Positions 16,970 through 25,737 are shown, counted from the first letter of the stretch. The stretch: DNA of 32,891 nucleotides from a bacterium (GCA_022844575.1 JALHLL010000005.1:1-32891), one strand, 5' to 3'. Program-made: numbers and translations. The notes: a model not told the origin generated them from the letters alone.

Positions 16970-17548
16970 ATGTCAGACGATAATGATGCTTTAGATGAAA
17001 AGCCGGCGAAAGCCAAGAAAGAAGGCGGCGGTATGAAGACGGTTTTGATGGCAGCCGTAGCAGGTTTGCTTGTTGCCGTTGTATTCGGAGCCGGTATTTT
17101 TCTTGGTGTGAAGTTTTTCGGGGGTTCACATGAAGAAGCCGATGCAAAAGATAAACATGGCAAAACGGCAAAAAAGGAGCATGTTGAAGAAGGGGAAGAA
17201 GAAGCGGATGAAGATATAGGACCTGTGGACGAAGACGGCAATCCGTTGCCGAGATTGGTTGTTGGTACCGAGGACTTTATCGTCAACCCGAATGGTTCGG
17301 ATCGTTATGTCGTTGTTAACCTTGGTATAGAAGTTAATTCGGAAGAAGCAAAGGCAAAAGTGGAAAAAGATCTGATGATACCCATTAGGCATGGTGTGTT
17401 GAAAGTATTACAGCGTTTTACGATCAATGATTATCAGCGTGTTTCATTACGTGATTCGCTTCCGAAAATCATTAAAAAAGAAATTAAACCGTATATCATC
17501 GGTACAAAAGTGAGTAATATTTATATTTCCAAATTCATCATCCAATAA
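16970..17548 (+). CDS. fliL: Flagellar basal-body protein FliL
   Basis: FliL (192 aa) is a single-pass inner-membrane protein around the stator that supports motor torque. A short Lys-rich cytoplasmic tail is followed by a membrane segment (about 24-48, VLMAAVAGLLVAVVFGAGIF), a His/Glu/Lys-rich linker (53-83) and the conserved periplasmic domain. That domain contains YVVVNLGIEVNSEEAKAKVE, IPIRHGVLKVLQRFT and a C-terminal YISKFIIQ, the usual FliL ending that lies near the SPFH-like fold. GAGG lies 8 bases before the ATG. It is first in the run fliL-fliM-fliN-fliO, 238 bases after ugd. Confidence 0.92.
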   Translation: MSDDNDALDEKPAKAKKEGGGMKTVLMAAVAGLLVAVVFGAGIFLGVKFFGGSHEEADAKDKHGKTAKKEHVEEGEEEADEDIGPVDEDGNPLPRLVVGTEDFIVNPNGSDRYVVVNLGIEVNSEEAKAKVEKDLMIPIRHGVLKVLQRFTINDYQRVSLRDSLPKIIKKEIKPYIIGTKVSNIYISKFIIQ

Positions 17549-17563
17549 ATGTAATCAATAGTT

Positions 17564-18601
17564 ATGGCTGATGTACTTTCACAAAATGAGATTGACAGTT
17601 TACTTTCCGTAATGGGTACGGGAGGTATGGATGTTGATAATGTGATAGGAAGTAGTGCCATGAGCGGCAGCGATGCCGTTAACTATGATTTTCGGCGACC
17701 GAACAGGATATCGAAAAATCAAGTTAGGATGTTGCAAAATGTTCATGAGAATTTTGCAGAAGCATTCGGCTATTATTTGGTCTCCAAATTACAGACGGTT
17801 GTTTCGATTAACGTAACATCTATTGATCAGCTTTTTTATTCGGAATTTATTCTTTCCGTTTCGAATCCGAGTTGTATTTACGTTTTTGATATAGTAGGTG
17901 CTGATGGAAGCGGAATAATGGAAATTAGTCCGCAATTAGCATTAACCTTAGTGGAAAGACTATTAGGCGGAACATCTGAAGCGGTACGTAAAGCCCGTTC
18001 GATAACGCCTATAGAACAAGCCGTTATCCGCGGAATGATCGAACATGCTTTTTCCGATCTATCGAATGCGTGGCGTGCAATGGCAGACCTCACATTTCGA
18101 TATTCGCGTTTGGAAACGGAAGCGGATTTCGTACAAATTGCTCCTTCATCGGAAATAGTGGTTGTGGTTTCTTTTGATGTGAATGTCGGCATGAATCAAT
18201 ATCTGATGAATTTATGCTTTCCGACATTTGCTCTTGAAGATGTTCTGACTCAACTCAATAGACAGCAACTTACGCCTGCCGCAAGATTTACATCCGAACG
18301 TCAGAAAGAAAATATGCAGATTTTGCGTCAGCAATTATCGCATACATATCTTCCTGTACAGGCACTTTTGGGCAAGGCGAGTATTGGCGTGGGCGAGTTG
18401 TTGGAATTAAAAGTTGGCGATGTGCTGAAACTGAATACTCGCATCAATCAGGAAATTGAAGTAATTATTGCCGGAAGAAGAAAATTAGCCGCGAGACCGG
18501 GTGCGGTTGACGGGAAAAAGTCCGTGAAAATTACACGTACTTTACAACAGGATGATCTGGTAGATATTGATACACTCTACAAAAGAAATGGAGAGTTTTA
18601 A
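17564..18601 (+). CDS. fliM: Flagellar motor switch protein FliM
   Basis: FliM (345 aa) forms the middle of the cytoplasmic C-ring and receives CheY-P to switch rotation. The N-terminal CheY-binding motif LSQNEIDSLL is at residues 5-14. A CheC-like middle domain (about 45-235) includes RISKNQVRMLQNVHENFA and GSGIMEISPQLALTLVERLL. The C-terminal SpoA domain (about 255-330) holds VQALLGKASIGVGELLELKVGDVLKL. All expected parts are present. It is 15 bases after fliL, and its stop overlaps the fliN start by one base (TAATG), so translation is coupled. Confidence 0.97.
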   Translation: MADVLSQNEIDSLLSVMGTGGMDVDNVIGSSAMSGSDAVNYDFRRPNRISKNQVRMLQNVHENFAEAFGYYLVSKLQTVVSINVTSIDQLFYSEFILSVSNPSCIYVFDIVGADGSGIMEISPQLALTLVERLLGGTSEAVRKARSITPIEQAVIRGMIEHAFSDLSNAWRAMADLTFRYSRLETEADFVQIAPSSEIVVVVSFDVNVGMNQYLMNLCFPTFALEDVLTQLNRQQLTPAARFTSERQKENMQILRQQLSHTYLPVQALLGKASIGVGELLELKVGDVLKLNTRINQEIEVIIAGRRKLAARPGAVDGKKSVKITRTLQQDDLVDIDTLYKRNGEF

Positions 18602-19020
18602 TGACGCAAGAAGAAATAGATGCTCTCATAAATAGTGGTGCCGTTGAAGCGGATGGCTCAAAACAAACACAGCAACAATTTCAGGCAACAGCGTTTACAC
18701 CGCAGTTTCAGGAGTTTGCTGCCGAACGAAGAGCAGGCGGTGAACTGACCAATGAAGAAGCACGCCTCTCCATGCTATACGATTTGCAATTACCGGTTTC
18801 GATTGAATTGGGTAACACGAATATGCTTATCCGCGATATATTGAAATTAAGCCGGGGTTCTGTTATCGAGTTTGATAAACTAGTAAGTGAGCCTGTTGAT
18901 ATTCTTGTAAATGGTAAAAAAGTTGCCGAGGGCGAAGTCGTTGTTATTGATAAACATTTCGGTATAAGAATAACATCACTTGTTGAACCCGGTGAGCGAC
19001 TTCGGGGAGTTCGTCGTTAA
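18601..19020 (+). CDS. fliN: Flagellar motor switch protein FliN
   Basis: FliN (139 aa) is the C-ring base protein. The SpoA domain (about 60-139) is clear: MLYDLQLPVSIELGNTNM, IRDILKLSRGSVIEFDKL, EPVDILVNGKKVAEGEVVVI and HFGIRITSLV. The N-terminus MTQEEIDALINSG resembles the CheY-binding EIDxL motif normally found on FliM and on FliY, but there is no CheC-type phosphatase domain as in FliY, so it is a FliN-length protein with a FliY-like tip. Its start overlaps the fliM stop by one base. Confidence 0.95.
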   Translation: MTQEEIDALINSGAVEADGSKQTQQQFQATAFTPQFQEFAAERRAGGELTNEEARLSMLYDLQLPVSIELGNTNMLIRDILKLSRGSVIEFDKLVSEPVDILVNGKKVAEGEVVVIDKHFGIRITSLVEPGERLRGVRR

Positions 19021-19035
19021 TTAGCAGGAAAAAAA

Positions 19036-19428
19036 ATGTTAGACCCTACATTATTAAAAGCATTTATTACCATGCTTGCCGCAGTAGTCGGTCTTTCTCT
19101 GTTATTATTTATTCTAAAGAAAAGAATCGCCATTAAAGGGCGTGTCGCATCGAATCCTTCATCATTATATGTTGATGCAAGAGTACCCCTTACACCGAAA
19201 AGCCAAGCCATAGTATTACATTACGGTGAAAGACGATTTCTTATCGGAGTAACGGAAAATTCGGTTAATCTTATTGCCGATATAAGTGACACGGAACGAA
19301 AGAAACTTTCCGATAAATCCAATGATAAAAAAGTAGTATCTGAAGAAACGGATATTCTTGAACCTCAACTTCCAGAAGATCTTTCCTTCACTGCTTTCCT
19401 GAAAAGCATCAGCCGCCGCGAATCCTAA
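19036..19428 (+). CDS. fliO: Flagellar biosynthesis protein FliO
   Basis: This 130-residue bitopic membrane protein has one membrane helix (about 7-27, LKAFITMLAAVVGLSLLLFI) and a cytoplasmic SpoA-like small beta domain, SSLYVDARVPLTPKSQAIVLH then RRFLIGVTENSVNLIADI. This is the usual FliO pattern (R-x-L/P-L-x-x-x-x). FliO helps assemble the FliPQR export gate. The family is weakly conserved, but the position directly after fliN (15 bases) settles it. fliP, fliQ and fliR, which often follow, are not here: the next gene is unrelated to flagella. Confidence 0.85.
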   Translation: MLDPTLLKAFITMLAAVVGLSLLLFILKKRIAIKGRVASNPSSLYVDARVPLTPKSQAIVLHYGERRFLIGVTENSVNLIADISDTERKKLSDKSNDKKVVSEETDILEPQLPEDLSFTAFLKSISRRES

Positions 19429-19574
19429 TCGCAAAAAAGTGTTAAAAGCCCTACGGAATTGTAACTTAAAGGTTAACAGGTCGTATTTTCGCCATGCTAA
19501 AATGCTATTGTGATTTTTTACCTTCTTTTGTCGGCATCGCTCCTTACTATCAAACAGAGAGGAAGCGAATCGTT

Positions 19575-19582
19575 TACTTTCG
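19575..19582 (+). promoter_or_regulatory. Possible promoter box (TACTTTCG) for the LolA-like/Asp-box pair
   Basis: One mismatch to TAnnTTTG. The box ends 35 bases before the ATG at 19618, the spacing seen at other candidate promoters. No good -33 is visible, so it is weak. Confidence 0.25.
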
Positions 19583-19617
19583 TTTATAACTATTTAATCA
19601 TTTCTTTAAGAGTAATT

Positions 19618-20355
19618 ATGAAGGGCATATTTCTTAGTTGCATACTTATTGTATGTACATGTATTTCTGCTCAATCGCAAACCCTCGAATCCATCATTGC
19701 AGGGTATCAAAAAGCGATTGGCGGAGCAGAAAAGCTGAATTCTTTTGTAAGTGTTGTCATAAAAGCAAAATCGCAAGGCGGTGGCGGCGGACAAAAAAGA
19801 CCAATGACATTTACGGTAAAATTACCGGATAAAGCAAGAATGGATTATAGCTTTCAACCCGGTTTGGTATATATTCAGGCATTTGACGGCAAAGTAGGAT
19901 GGACTGTACAACCATGGACAGGATCGTCGGATGCACAACCCCTGAACGATGACGATGCAAAGGAAGCTCAACGCATTACAAAAATGGTGCATAATGATTT
20001 GATAATAAATGGTAAGGACGGTACAAAATTAGAGTATAAAGGAAAAGATGAAATAGAGGGCTCGGAAGTGTATAAAGTGTCGGCAACAAGAAGTGACGGC
20101 TCGGTAGTTGTATATTATCTTGATACCGATTCGTATTTAATTGTAAAAACGACAACTAAATATATGAATTCGGGTGTTGCGGTTGAAAGCGAATTATTTC
20201 CGAGTGATTATAAAACGGTAAACGGCTTTACATTAGCATATACCTTTGAAACGAAATCGAATGGTGAAGTAACAAGTGCCAACTATGTGGAGATGTATGA
20301 CTTTACTACAAAAGTGGACGATTCTTTTTTTACAATGCCTGCTAAAAAGCAGTAA
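19618..20355 (+). CDS. LolA-like exported protein (outer-membrane lipoprotein-sorting fold)
   Basis: A 245-residue exported protein. The signal peptide MKGIFLSCILIVCTCISAQS is followed by QTLESIIAGYQKAIGGAEKL, the typical beginning of LolA/LolB-like periplasmic proteins of Bacteroidota. A half-barrel of strands then includes MTFTVKLPDKARMDY, YIQAFDGKVGWTVQPWTGSS, YYLDTDSYLIVKTTTKY and TLAYTFETKSNGEV. Canonical LolA carries lipoproteins across the periplasm, but proteins of this looser subgroup often have other hydrophobic ligands. The frame is open back to 19510, but the ATG at 19618 gives a proper signal peptide. It is followed after 23 bases by the Asp-box protein, so the two are probably co-transcribed. 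Confidence 0.75.
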   Translation: MKGIFLSCILIVCTCISAQSQTLESIIAGYQKAIGGAEKLNSFVSVVIKAKSQGGGGGQKRPMTFTVKLPDKARMDYSFQPGLVYIQAFDGKVGWTVQPWTGSSDAQPLNDDDAKEAQRITKMVHNDLIINGKDGTKLEYKGKDEIEGSEVYKVSATRSDGSVVVYYLDTDSYLIVKTTTKYMNSGVAVESELFPSDYKTVNGFTLAYTFETKSNGEVTSANYVEMYDFTTKVDDSFFTMPAKKQ

Positions 20356-20378
20356 TTAAAATAGAGGTTAATAATATT

Positions 20379-23300
20379 ATGCGAAATATATACTTTTTAA
20401 TTATTATTCTTTGTTTCGGGCTTTTTTCGGATATATATAAGACGGAAGCGCAAATGCTTACTCCTTATACATTCGGAACTATGCGCGCTCGTGAATTGGG
20501 ACCCGCCACTTCAAGCGGACGTATTACTGCAATAGAGGCATTATATATAAATCAGGAAGCCGGAAAAAAAGACCGACGTTTAACTATTTATGTGGGTTCG
20601 GCAGCCGGCGGGGTTTATAAATCGAAAGATAATGGTACAACCTTTAAGGCATTATTTGAAAAAGAAAAAAATCAGTCTATCGGCTGTATGGCTCTCGATC
20701 CTCGTCATCAAGATTCGGTGTTATGGGTTGGTACCGGCGAATCGAATGTACGTAATAGTGTTTCCATAGGCGGCGGTTTATATAAAACAACCGATGCAGG
20801 GGAAACATGGAAATTATTGGGTTTGGAGAAAGTGGAAAGAATCGCAAAGATTGCGCTTAATTCGAAAAATCCCGATATAGCTTTGGTTGCGGGAATGGGT
20901 GCATTATGGAGCGATAGCGACCAAAGAGGATTATACAGAACAACAGACGGCGGTAAAACATTTGAAAAAGTTTTATATGTTGATGAAAAAACCGGCTGTG
21001 CAGATGTTGTCATCGATCCTGAAAATCCGAGTATTTGTTATGCAGCGATGTGGCAGTTTCGCCGTATGGCATGGACATTTAATTCAGGAGGGCCTGGTAG
21101 CGGACTTTATAAAAGTATTGACGGCGGTAAAACATGGAAAAAAATGTCGAAAGATATTCCTTCAGGTGATTTAGGCAGAATAATTATTGCTATTTCCCCT
21201 TCCAAACCGAATGTCATCTATTCGATGATTGAATCGAAAGAGAGCGGTTTATACCGTTCTGAAGACAGAGGCGAATCATGGAAAAGAATGTCGAATGCTG
21301 TAAGCGTAACGGCAAGACCTTTTTACTTTTCATGTCTGTATGTCGATCCATATAATGAAAACAGAGTATATCGCCCATCGTTTCAATTAGGTATTTCTGA
21401 TGATGGCGGTAAAACATTTAATGGCTTCAATTATGGGGGTGGCGCACATGCCGACCACCATGCACTATGGATTGACCCCGAAAATCCGCAACATTTATTA
21501 CTCGGCACCGATGGGGGTGTTTACAGAACATTCGATAGAGGAGTTACATGGTCTCAATTCCGCAATTTACCATTAGCACAATTCTATCGTATTTCCCATG
21601 ATTTTGAAGAGCCGTATAATGTATTCGGTGGTTTGCAGGATAATGGCTCATGGATGGTACCACACAAAATAACCGGAGGATGGGTAATACAAAATAGAAA
21701 CTGGGAACCGACGGGTTGGGGTGACGGCTTTGCCGTTGTACGTGATCGTGCTAATCCCGATATTCTTTATTTTGAATCGCAAGGGGGAAGTGCCGTGCGA
21801 AGGCATATTTCTTCCAATGAAGTAAAACCAATTTCACCTTTTGAAGAAAAAGGCGAAAAGAAATTACGATTTAATTGGAATACTCCTATCGCGCAGTCAC
21901 CGACGAATAATAAGACATTGTATATCGGTTCACAATATCTTCATCGTTCTTATAATCATGGTGATACTTGGGAAAGAATTTCACCCGATTTGACAACAAA
22001 TGATTCAGCAAAATATAACCCGACGGAATCAGGCGGTGTAACAAAGGATAATACGAGTGCGGAAAACCACTGTACCATTTATTCTATTGCGGAGTCCACG
22101 ATAGATGAAAAAATTATATGGATAGGAACGGATGACGGTAATATTCAAGTAAGTACAAGCGGTGGAAAATCATGGGAAAATATCACGGCTTCCTTAGCCA
22201 GTCTTGTGCCGAAAAATACATGGGTTTCTTGTGTAGAGCCGAGTCATTTCGATAAAGCGACGATATATGCCACATTTGATAATCATACACGCGGAGACCA
22301 TAAAACATATATTCTGAAATCAACGAATTACGGTCGTTCATGGAAGCAGTTAACAAGTGATTCATTAAGAGGTTTTGCTCATGTAATAAGGGAAGACCTT
22401 GTTAATAAAGATTTACTTTTTGTTGGTACGGAACTTGGTTTATACGTTTCTATTGATGGAGGAGAAACATGGGCTAATTTCAGAAATGAAATTCCGAATG
22501 TTCCTGTTCGTGATATGGTTATTCATCCGAAAGAGCATGATTTAATAATTGCGACCCATGGTAGGGGTGTATTTATTATTGACGATATTAATCCTTTACG
22601 AGCATTAAAAAAGAATGTTCTTGCTGAAGAACTTGTTTTCTTACCGACAAGACCTACGGAAATGTCATTTTCATCGGGTTTTCAGGAATTTTCAGGTTCG
22701 GATGAATTTAATGCGGCAAATCCGAATAATAGTGCACGTATTGCTTATTACTTGAAGGCACGCCACATGATTGGCGAGATGAAAGTGGAGATTTTGGATA
22801 AAAAAACAAATCAGGTTATTGCTACTATTCCGGCAGCAAAAAGGAAGGGTGTTAATTTACTTTCATGGGATATGTCAACAAAACCTCCGCGCGTTGCAAT
22901 TTCACAAAATACGGGCGGCGGAAATTGGGGATATACCGTTCTTTCGGGTGAATATACTGTACGCGTTACAAAAAACGGTAAAGAATATAGTACGAATCTT
23001 GTCATTAACGAAGATAAAAAATCAATTCATAAACCGCAGGATAGAATTGCACAATTTGAGGCGATGAAAAAAATGTGGATGATGATTGATGATTTGGCTT
23101 TTATTTCTGAACAAACTACATCCGTAAGAGATTCTTTACGTAAAGTTTTATTGACTGCAGTAAGCGGTTCGCAAGCAAGAACAAAAGGCGAAAAAATAAT
23201 TTCTTCTCTTGATTCACTTCACAAAACAATTATTGCCGAAAAAAGTTCGCTCTTTGCAGATACCGAAGATAAACTTCGTGAGAAATTAGCGAGTATCTAT

Positions 23301-23507
23301 GGAACTGTATCGCAATTCGCTGGAAAACCTAGCGAGGAACAAATGAAACGTATTGGCAATCTTGATCAGGAATTATTTAATACACGTAAACGTTTGAATG
23401 ACATTCTGACTAAAGATATAAAGGATATTAATATTCTTTTAAAAGCGGAAAAAATGCCTGAAATTTCACTTCTTACACGTGAACAATTCGATAAACAAGA
23501 AGGGTAA
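20379..23507 (+). CDS. Large exported Asp-box (BNR/sortilin-like) beta-propeller protein
   Basis: A 1042-residue exported protein with an N-terminal signal (MRNIYFLIIILCFGLFSDIY, cleaved near EAQ). Eleven Asp-box-like motifs of the S/T-x-D-x-G-x-T-W/F type lie between about residues 79 and 700, for example YKTTDAGETWKLL, YKSIDGGKTWKKM, YRSEDRGESWKRM and YVSIDGGETWANF. These mark the blades of one or two sialidase/VPS10-like propellers. A beta-sandwich-like segment (about 740-880) and a charged helical region, probably coiled-coil (about 885-1030), follow. Relatives are often named glycosyl hydrolase or sialidase, but I see no sialidase FRIP motif or arginine triad and no type IX secretion C-terminal domain. 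Binding or scaffolding is as likely as catalysis. A strong terminator follows. Confidence 0.85.
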   Translation: MRNIYFLIIILCFGLFSDIYKTEAQMLTPYTFGTMRARELGPATSSGRITAIEALYINQEAGKKDRRLTIYVGSAAGGVYKSKDNGTTFKALFEKEKNQSIGCMALDPRHQDSVLWVGTGESNVRNSVSIGGGLYKTTDAGETWKLLGLEKVERIAKIALNSKNPDIALVAGMGALWSDSDQRGLYRTTDGGKTFEKVLYVDEKTGCADVVIDPENPSICYAAMWQFRRMAWTFNSGGPGSGLYKSIDGGKTWKKMSKDIPSGDLGRIIIAISPSKPNVIYSMIESKESGLYRSEDRGESWKRMSNAVSVTARPFYFSCLYVDPYNENRVYRPSFQLGISDDGGKTFNGFNYGGGAHADHHALWIDPENPQHLLLGTDGGVYRTFDRGVTWSQFRNLPLAQFYRISHDFEEPYNVFGGLQDNGSWMVPHKITGGWVIQNRNWEPTGWGDGFAVVRDRANPDILYFESQGGSAVRRHISSNEVKPISPFEEKGEKKLRFNWNTPIAQSPTNNKTLYIGSQYLHRSYNHGDTWERISPDLTTNDSAKYNPTESGGVTKDNTSAENHCTIYSIAESTIDEKIIWIGTDDGNIQVSTSGGKSWENITASLASLVPKNTWVSCVEPSHFDKATIYATFDNHTRGDHKTYILKSTNYGRSWKQLTSDSLRGFAHVIREDLVNKDLLFVGTELGLYVSIDGGETWANFRNEIPNVPVRDMVIHPKEHDLIIATHGRGVFIIDDINPLRALKKNVLAEELVFLPTRPTEMSFSSGFQEFSGSDEFNAANPNNSARIAYYLKARHMIGEMKVEILDKKTNQVIATIPAAKRKGVNLLSWDMSTKPPRVAISQNTGGGNWGYTVLSGEYTVRVTKNGKEYSTNLVINEDKKSIHKPQDRIAQFEAMKKMWMMIDDLAFISEQTTSVRDSLRKVLLTAVSGSQARTKGEKIISSLDSLHKTIIAEKSSLFADTEDKLREKLASIYGTVSQFAGKPSEEQMKRIGNLDQELFNTRKRLNDILTKDIKDINILLKAEKMPEISLLTREQFDKQEG

Positions 23508-23527
23508 TGTTCTAGTTTGTGTAAAGT

Positions 23528-23559
23528 AAAAGGCGGCTCAATATTGAGTCGCCTTTTTT
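23528..23559. terminator. Bidirectional intrinsic terminator between convergent genes
   Basis: A near-perfect inverted repeat AAAAGGCGGCTCAA/TTGAGTCGCCTTTT (23528-23541 with 23544-23557, one G-U pair) is followed by T6 on the plus strand and has a T-rich tail on the minus strand. It closes the Asp-box gene (+) and the long minus-strand operon ending at 23558. Confidence 0.88.
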
Positions 23560-24100
23560 ATTTGAGTTTTTCCTTTTCTCGCGGTACAATCCAGCTGCTT
23601 CTTTCTAATTCTGTCGTATCAGTTCTCGTAAGAAAAACAATACAATTGAAATATGAATGTATTTCGAGTATATCTACTCTCTCCGGACTACTATCGTAAG
23701 CCCCACAACCGAATCTTGTTTCAACAATCTTATTTGTTGTATCGTTTACTTTGATAAAGAGATTTTTAGTGATCGTGTAATCACACATTCCGCTAAAAGC
23801 AGAGAAGATGGAAAAACATACAGCAATAAATGTAAGGATTATAGTGATGGTTAGTTTTTCAATCCATCGAATATTTGTATCGTTTTTCTTAATGGCTCCG
23901 AAAAAAGCACAGATAATACCTATAGGAAGTGCATAGAATTTGAATATTTCTAAATGTCCACCAAATTCATAATTGATAATCTTTACAATAAATATTAATT
24001 CAATGATAAAAATTAATAACCGAAGTACTATTGCTGATAGAGAAATATAATAAATGCATTGAAGAGAATATTGAAGAAATTTGACAATGATTCGCTTCAT
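23558..24100 (-). CDS. Small membrane protein, unknown function
   Basis: A 180-residue protein with three hydrophobic segments in its first two thirds (about 14-40, 52-70 and 84-106; for example IVLRLLIFIIELIFIVKII and TIILTFIAVCFSIFSAFS) and a soluble C-terminal part of about 70 residues. That part contains VETRFGCGAYDSSPERVDIL and a closing RTDTTELERSSWIVP. A CGAYDS-like motif with a late D-T-x-x-L-x-x-x-W is familiar from uncharacterised Bacteroidota proteins, but I know no function. It is the last gene of the minus-strand operon, 8 bases after accD, and ends inside a terminator. AT-richer codon choice than accD is apparent by eye. Confidence 0.65.
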   Translation of the reverse strand: MKRIIVKFLQYSLQCIYYISLSAIVLRLLIFIIELIFIVKIINYEFGGHLEIFKFYALPIGIICAFFGAIKKNDTNIRWIEKLTITIILTFIAVCFSIFSAFSGMCDYTITKNLFIKVNDTTNKIVETRFGCGAYDSSPERVDILEIHSYFNCIVFLTRTDTTELERSSWIVPREKEKLK

Positions 24101-24108
24101 TACAGAAA

Positions 24109-24945
24109 TTATGAGAAATGTTGTAGCACTGTATTGATTGTACTACGTAAATCTTTTCTATGAACAACCTTGTCAAGGAATCCGTGACTCAATACCGACT
24201 CTGAACGCTGAAATCCTTCAGGTAATTTTTTCCTGATAAATTGTTCGATTACACGGGGACCTGCAAAACCAATAAGTGCTTTGGGTTCGGCAATGTTTAC
24301 ATCACCAAGCATCGCAAATGAGGCACTTACCCCACCTGTAGTCGGGTCGGTTAATATGGAAATGTACGGCAAACCGTTTTCCGCTAATTCGCCGAGTACA
24401 GTACTTGTTTTTGCCATTTGCATAAGCGATAATGCTGATTCCTGCATACGTGCGCCACCGGATGCCGAAATGACAATGAGCGGGCATTTATCTTCAAGAG
24501 CCCTTTTACCTGCACGGTAAAATTTTTCTCCTACCACACTTCCCATACTGCCGCCGATAAAACCGAAGTTCATACAAGCAAAGGAAACATGTCTTCCGAC
24601 TATATCACCATAACCGATTGTTAAGGCATCGGGGAAATCGGACTTTTTATGTGCTTCATTCAATCGTAATGTATATGCTTTCGTATCAACAAAACTAAGA
24701 GGGTCTGTACTTCGTACTTCCGTATCGGTATGTACGAATGTGCCTTCATCGAACAAAATATCTACATATTCTTCCCAGGTGATACGAAAATGGTGATTGC
24801 AGCTATGACAAGTAAACAGGTTCTCTTCAAACTGTTTTTTGTAGATAACTGTTTTACAAGTAGGACATTGAGTAAAAAGCCCGTCGGGCATTTCACGCGG
24901 TATATTATCCTCAATATTTTTTTTCTTGCGTAAAAACCAAGACAT
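24109..24945 (-). CDS. accD: Acetyl-CoA carboxylase carboxyltransferase subunit beta
   Basis: AccD (278 aa), with AccA, transfers CO2 from carboxybiotin to acetyl-CoA to give malonyl-CoA, the first committed step of fatty-acid synthesis. The N-terminal zinc ribbon has Cys27, Cys30, Cys46 and Cys49 (CPTC and CHSC). The carboxyltransferase domain shows IGYGDIVGRHVSFACMNFGF, MGSVVGEKFYRA, SASGGARMQESALSLMQMAK and PTTGGVSASFAMLGDV, ending with GPRVIEQFIRKKLPEGFQRS. A GGAG site precedes the ATG. It lies 30 bases after phnC and 8 before the small membrane protein. accA is not in the window. Confidence 0.97.
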   Translation of the reverse strand: MSWFLRKKKNIEDNIPREMPDGLFTQCPTCKTVIYKKQFEENLFTCHSCNHHFRITWEEYVDILFDEGTFVHTDTEVRSTDPLSFVDTKAYTLRLNEAHKKSDFPDALTIGYGDIVGRHVSFACMNFGFIGGSMGSVVGEKFYRAGKRALEDKCPLIVISASGGARMQESALSLMQMAKTSTVLGELAENGLPYISILTDPTTGGVSASFAMLGDVNIAEPKALIGFAGPRVIEQFIRKKLPEGFQRSESVLSHGFLDKVVHRKDLRSTINTVLQHFS

Positions 24946-24975
24946 TATCGTACTCCAAAGTATTTCTGAAATTTC

Positions 24976-25737
24976 TTATCGGATTTCGACTTCCGCGGCA
25001 TCATCACCATATATAGTTTTGAACCATGTATCCGTAATCTCCGAAGGTTTACCCTCAAATATCAATTCTCCGCCTTTTAATGCAATCACCCTTGTTGCAT
25101 ATTGGCGAACCAAACTGAGAAAGTGAAGATTGCAGATGACGGTTTTCCCATGCTCTTTGTTTACTTTTTCCAAATATTTCATCACCGAATGCGATGTAGC
25201 CGGATCGAGAGAAGCGACCGGTTCATCGGCAAGGATGATATCGGGGTTTTGCATAAGTGCTCGCGCAATCGCCACTCTTTGCTGTTGTCCGCCGCTTAGG
25301 GCATCGGCTCTTTCTTCCGCTTTTTCCGCTATTCCCACAATCTCCAGATTCTTTAATGCTCTTTGTTTTTGCTCATCTGTAAACCTGTGCATGAGCGAAG
25401 AAAACACTGCCATTTGTCCTAAGTCGCCTGTCAGAACATTATCAAGAACTGAATAACGCGGGATTAAGTTAAAATGTTGGAAAATCATCCCTACCGAACG
25501 ACGGTATGAACGGAGTTGTTTTCCCTGAATTGATGTGACATTGTTGTTACGAAAAACTATAGAACCGGAACTTGGTTCATGCAAACGATTGATACACCGT
25601 AATAAGGTTGATTTACCGGAGCCGCTTAATCCGATGATTACCAAAAACTCTCCTTCTTCAACAGAAAACGAAACGTCTGTTAGAGCTTTGTTTCCGTTCG
25701 GATAAATTTTAACGATATTATCTAACTCCAAAATCAT
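24976..25737 (-). CDS. phnC: PhnC-type ABC transporter ATPase
   Basis: A 253-residue ABC ATPase: Walker A GLSGSGKST (about 36-44), Q-loop MIFQHFNLIP, signature LSGGQQQRVAIARAL, Walker B IILADEPVASLDP and the H-loop at CNLHFLSL. The pattern LHFLSLVRQYATRVIALKGG with ELIFEGKPSEI is typical of PhnC, the ATPase of phosphonate/phosphite importers, which works with permease PhnE and binding protein PhnD. Neither is nearby. The gene instead overlaps by one base (TAATG) the stop of an unknown lipoprotein and is followed by accD after 30 bases. The substrate is therefore uncertain; the symbol names the family. Confidence 0.85.
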   Translation of the reverse strand: MILELDNIVKIYPNGNKALTDVSFSVEEGEFLVIIGLSGSGKSTLLRCINRLHEPSSGSIVFRNNNVTSIQGKQLRSYRRSVGMIFQHFNLIPRYSVLDNVLTGDLGQMAVFSSLMHRFTDEQKQRALKNLEIVGIAEKAEERADALSGGQQQRVAIARALMQNPDIILADEPVASLDPATSHSVMKYLEKVNKEHGKTVICNLHFLSLVRQYATRVIALKGGELIFEGKPSEITDTWFKTIYGDDAAEVEIR

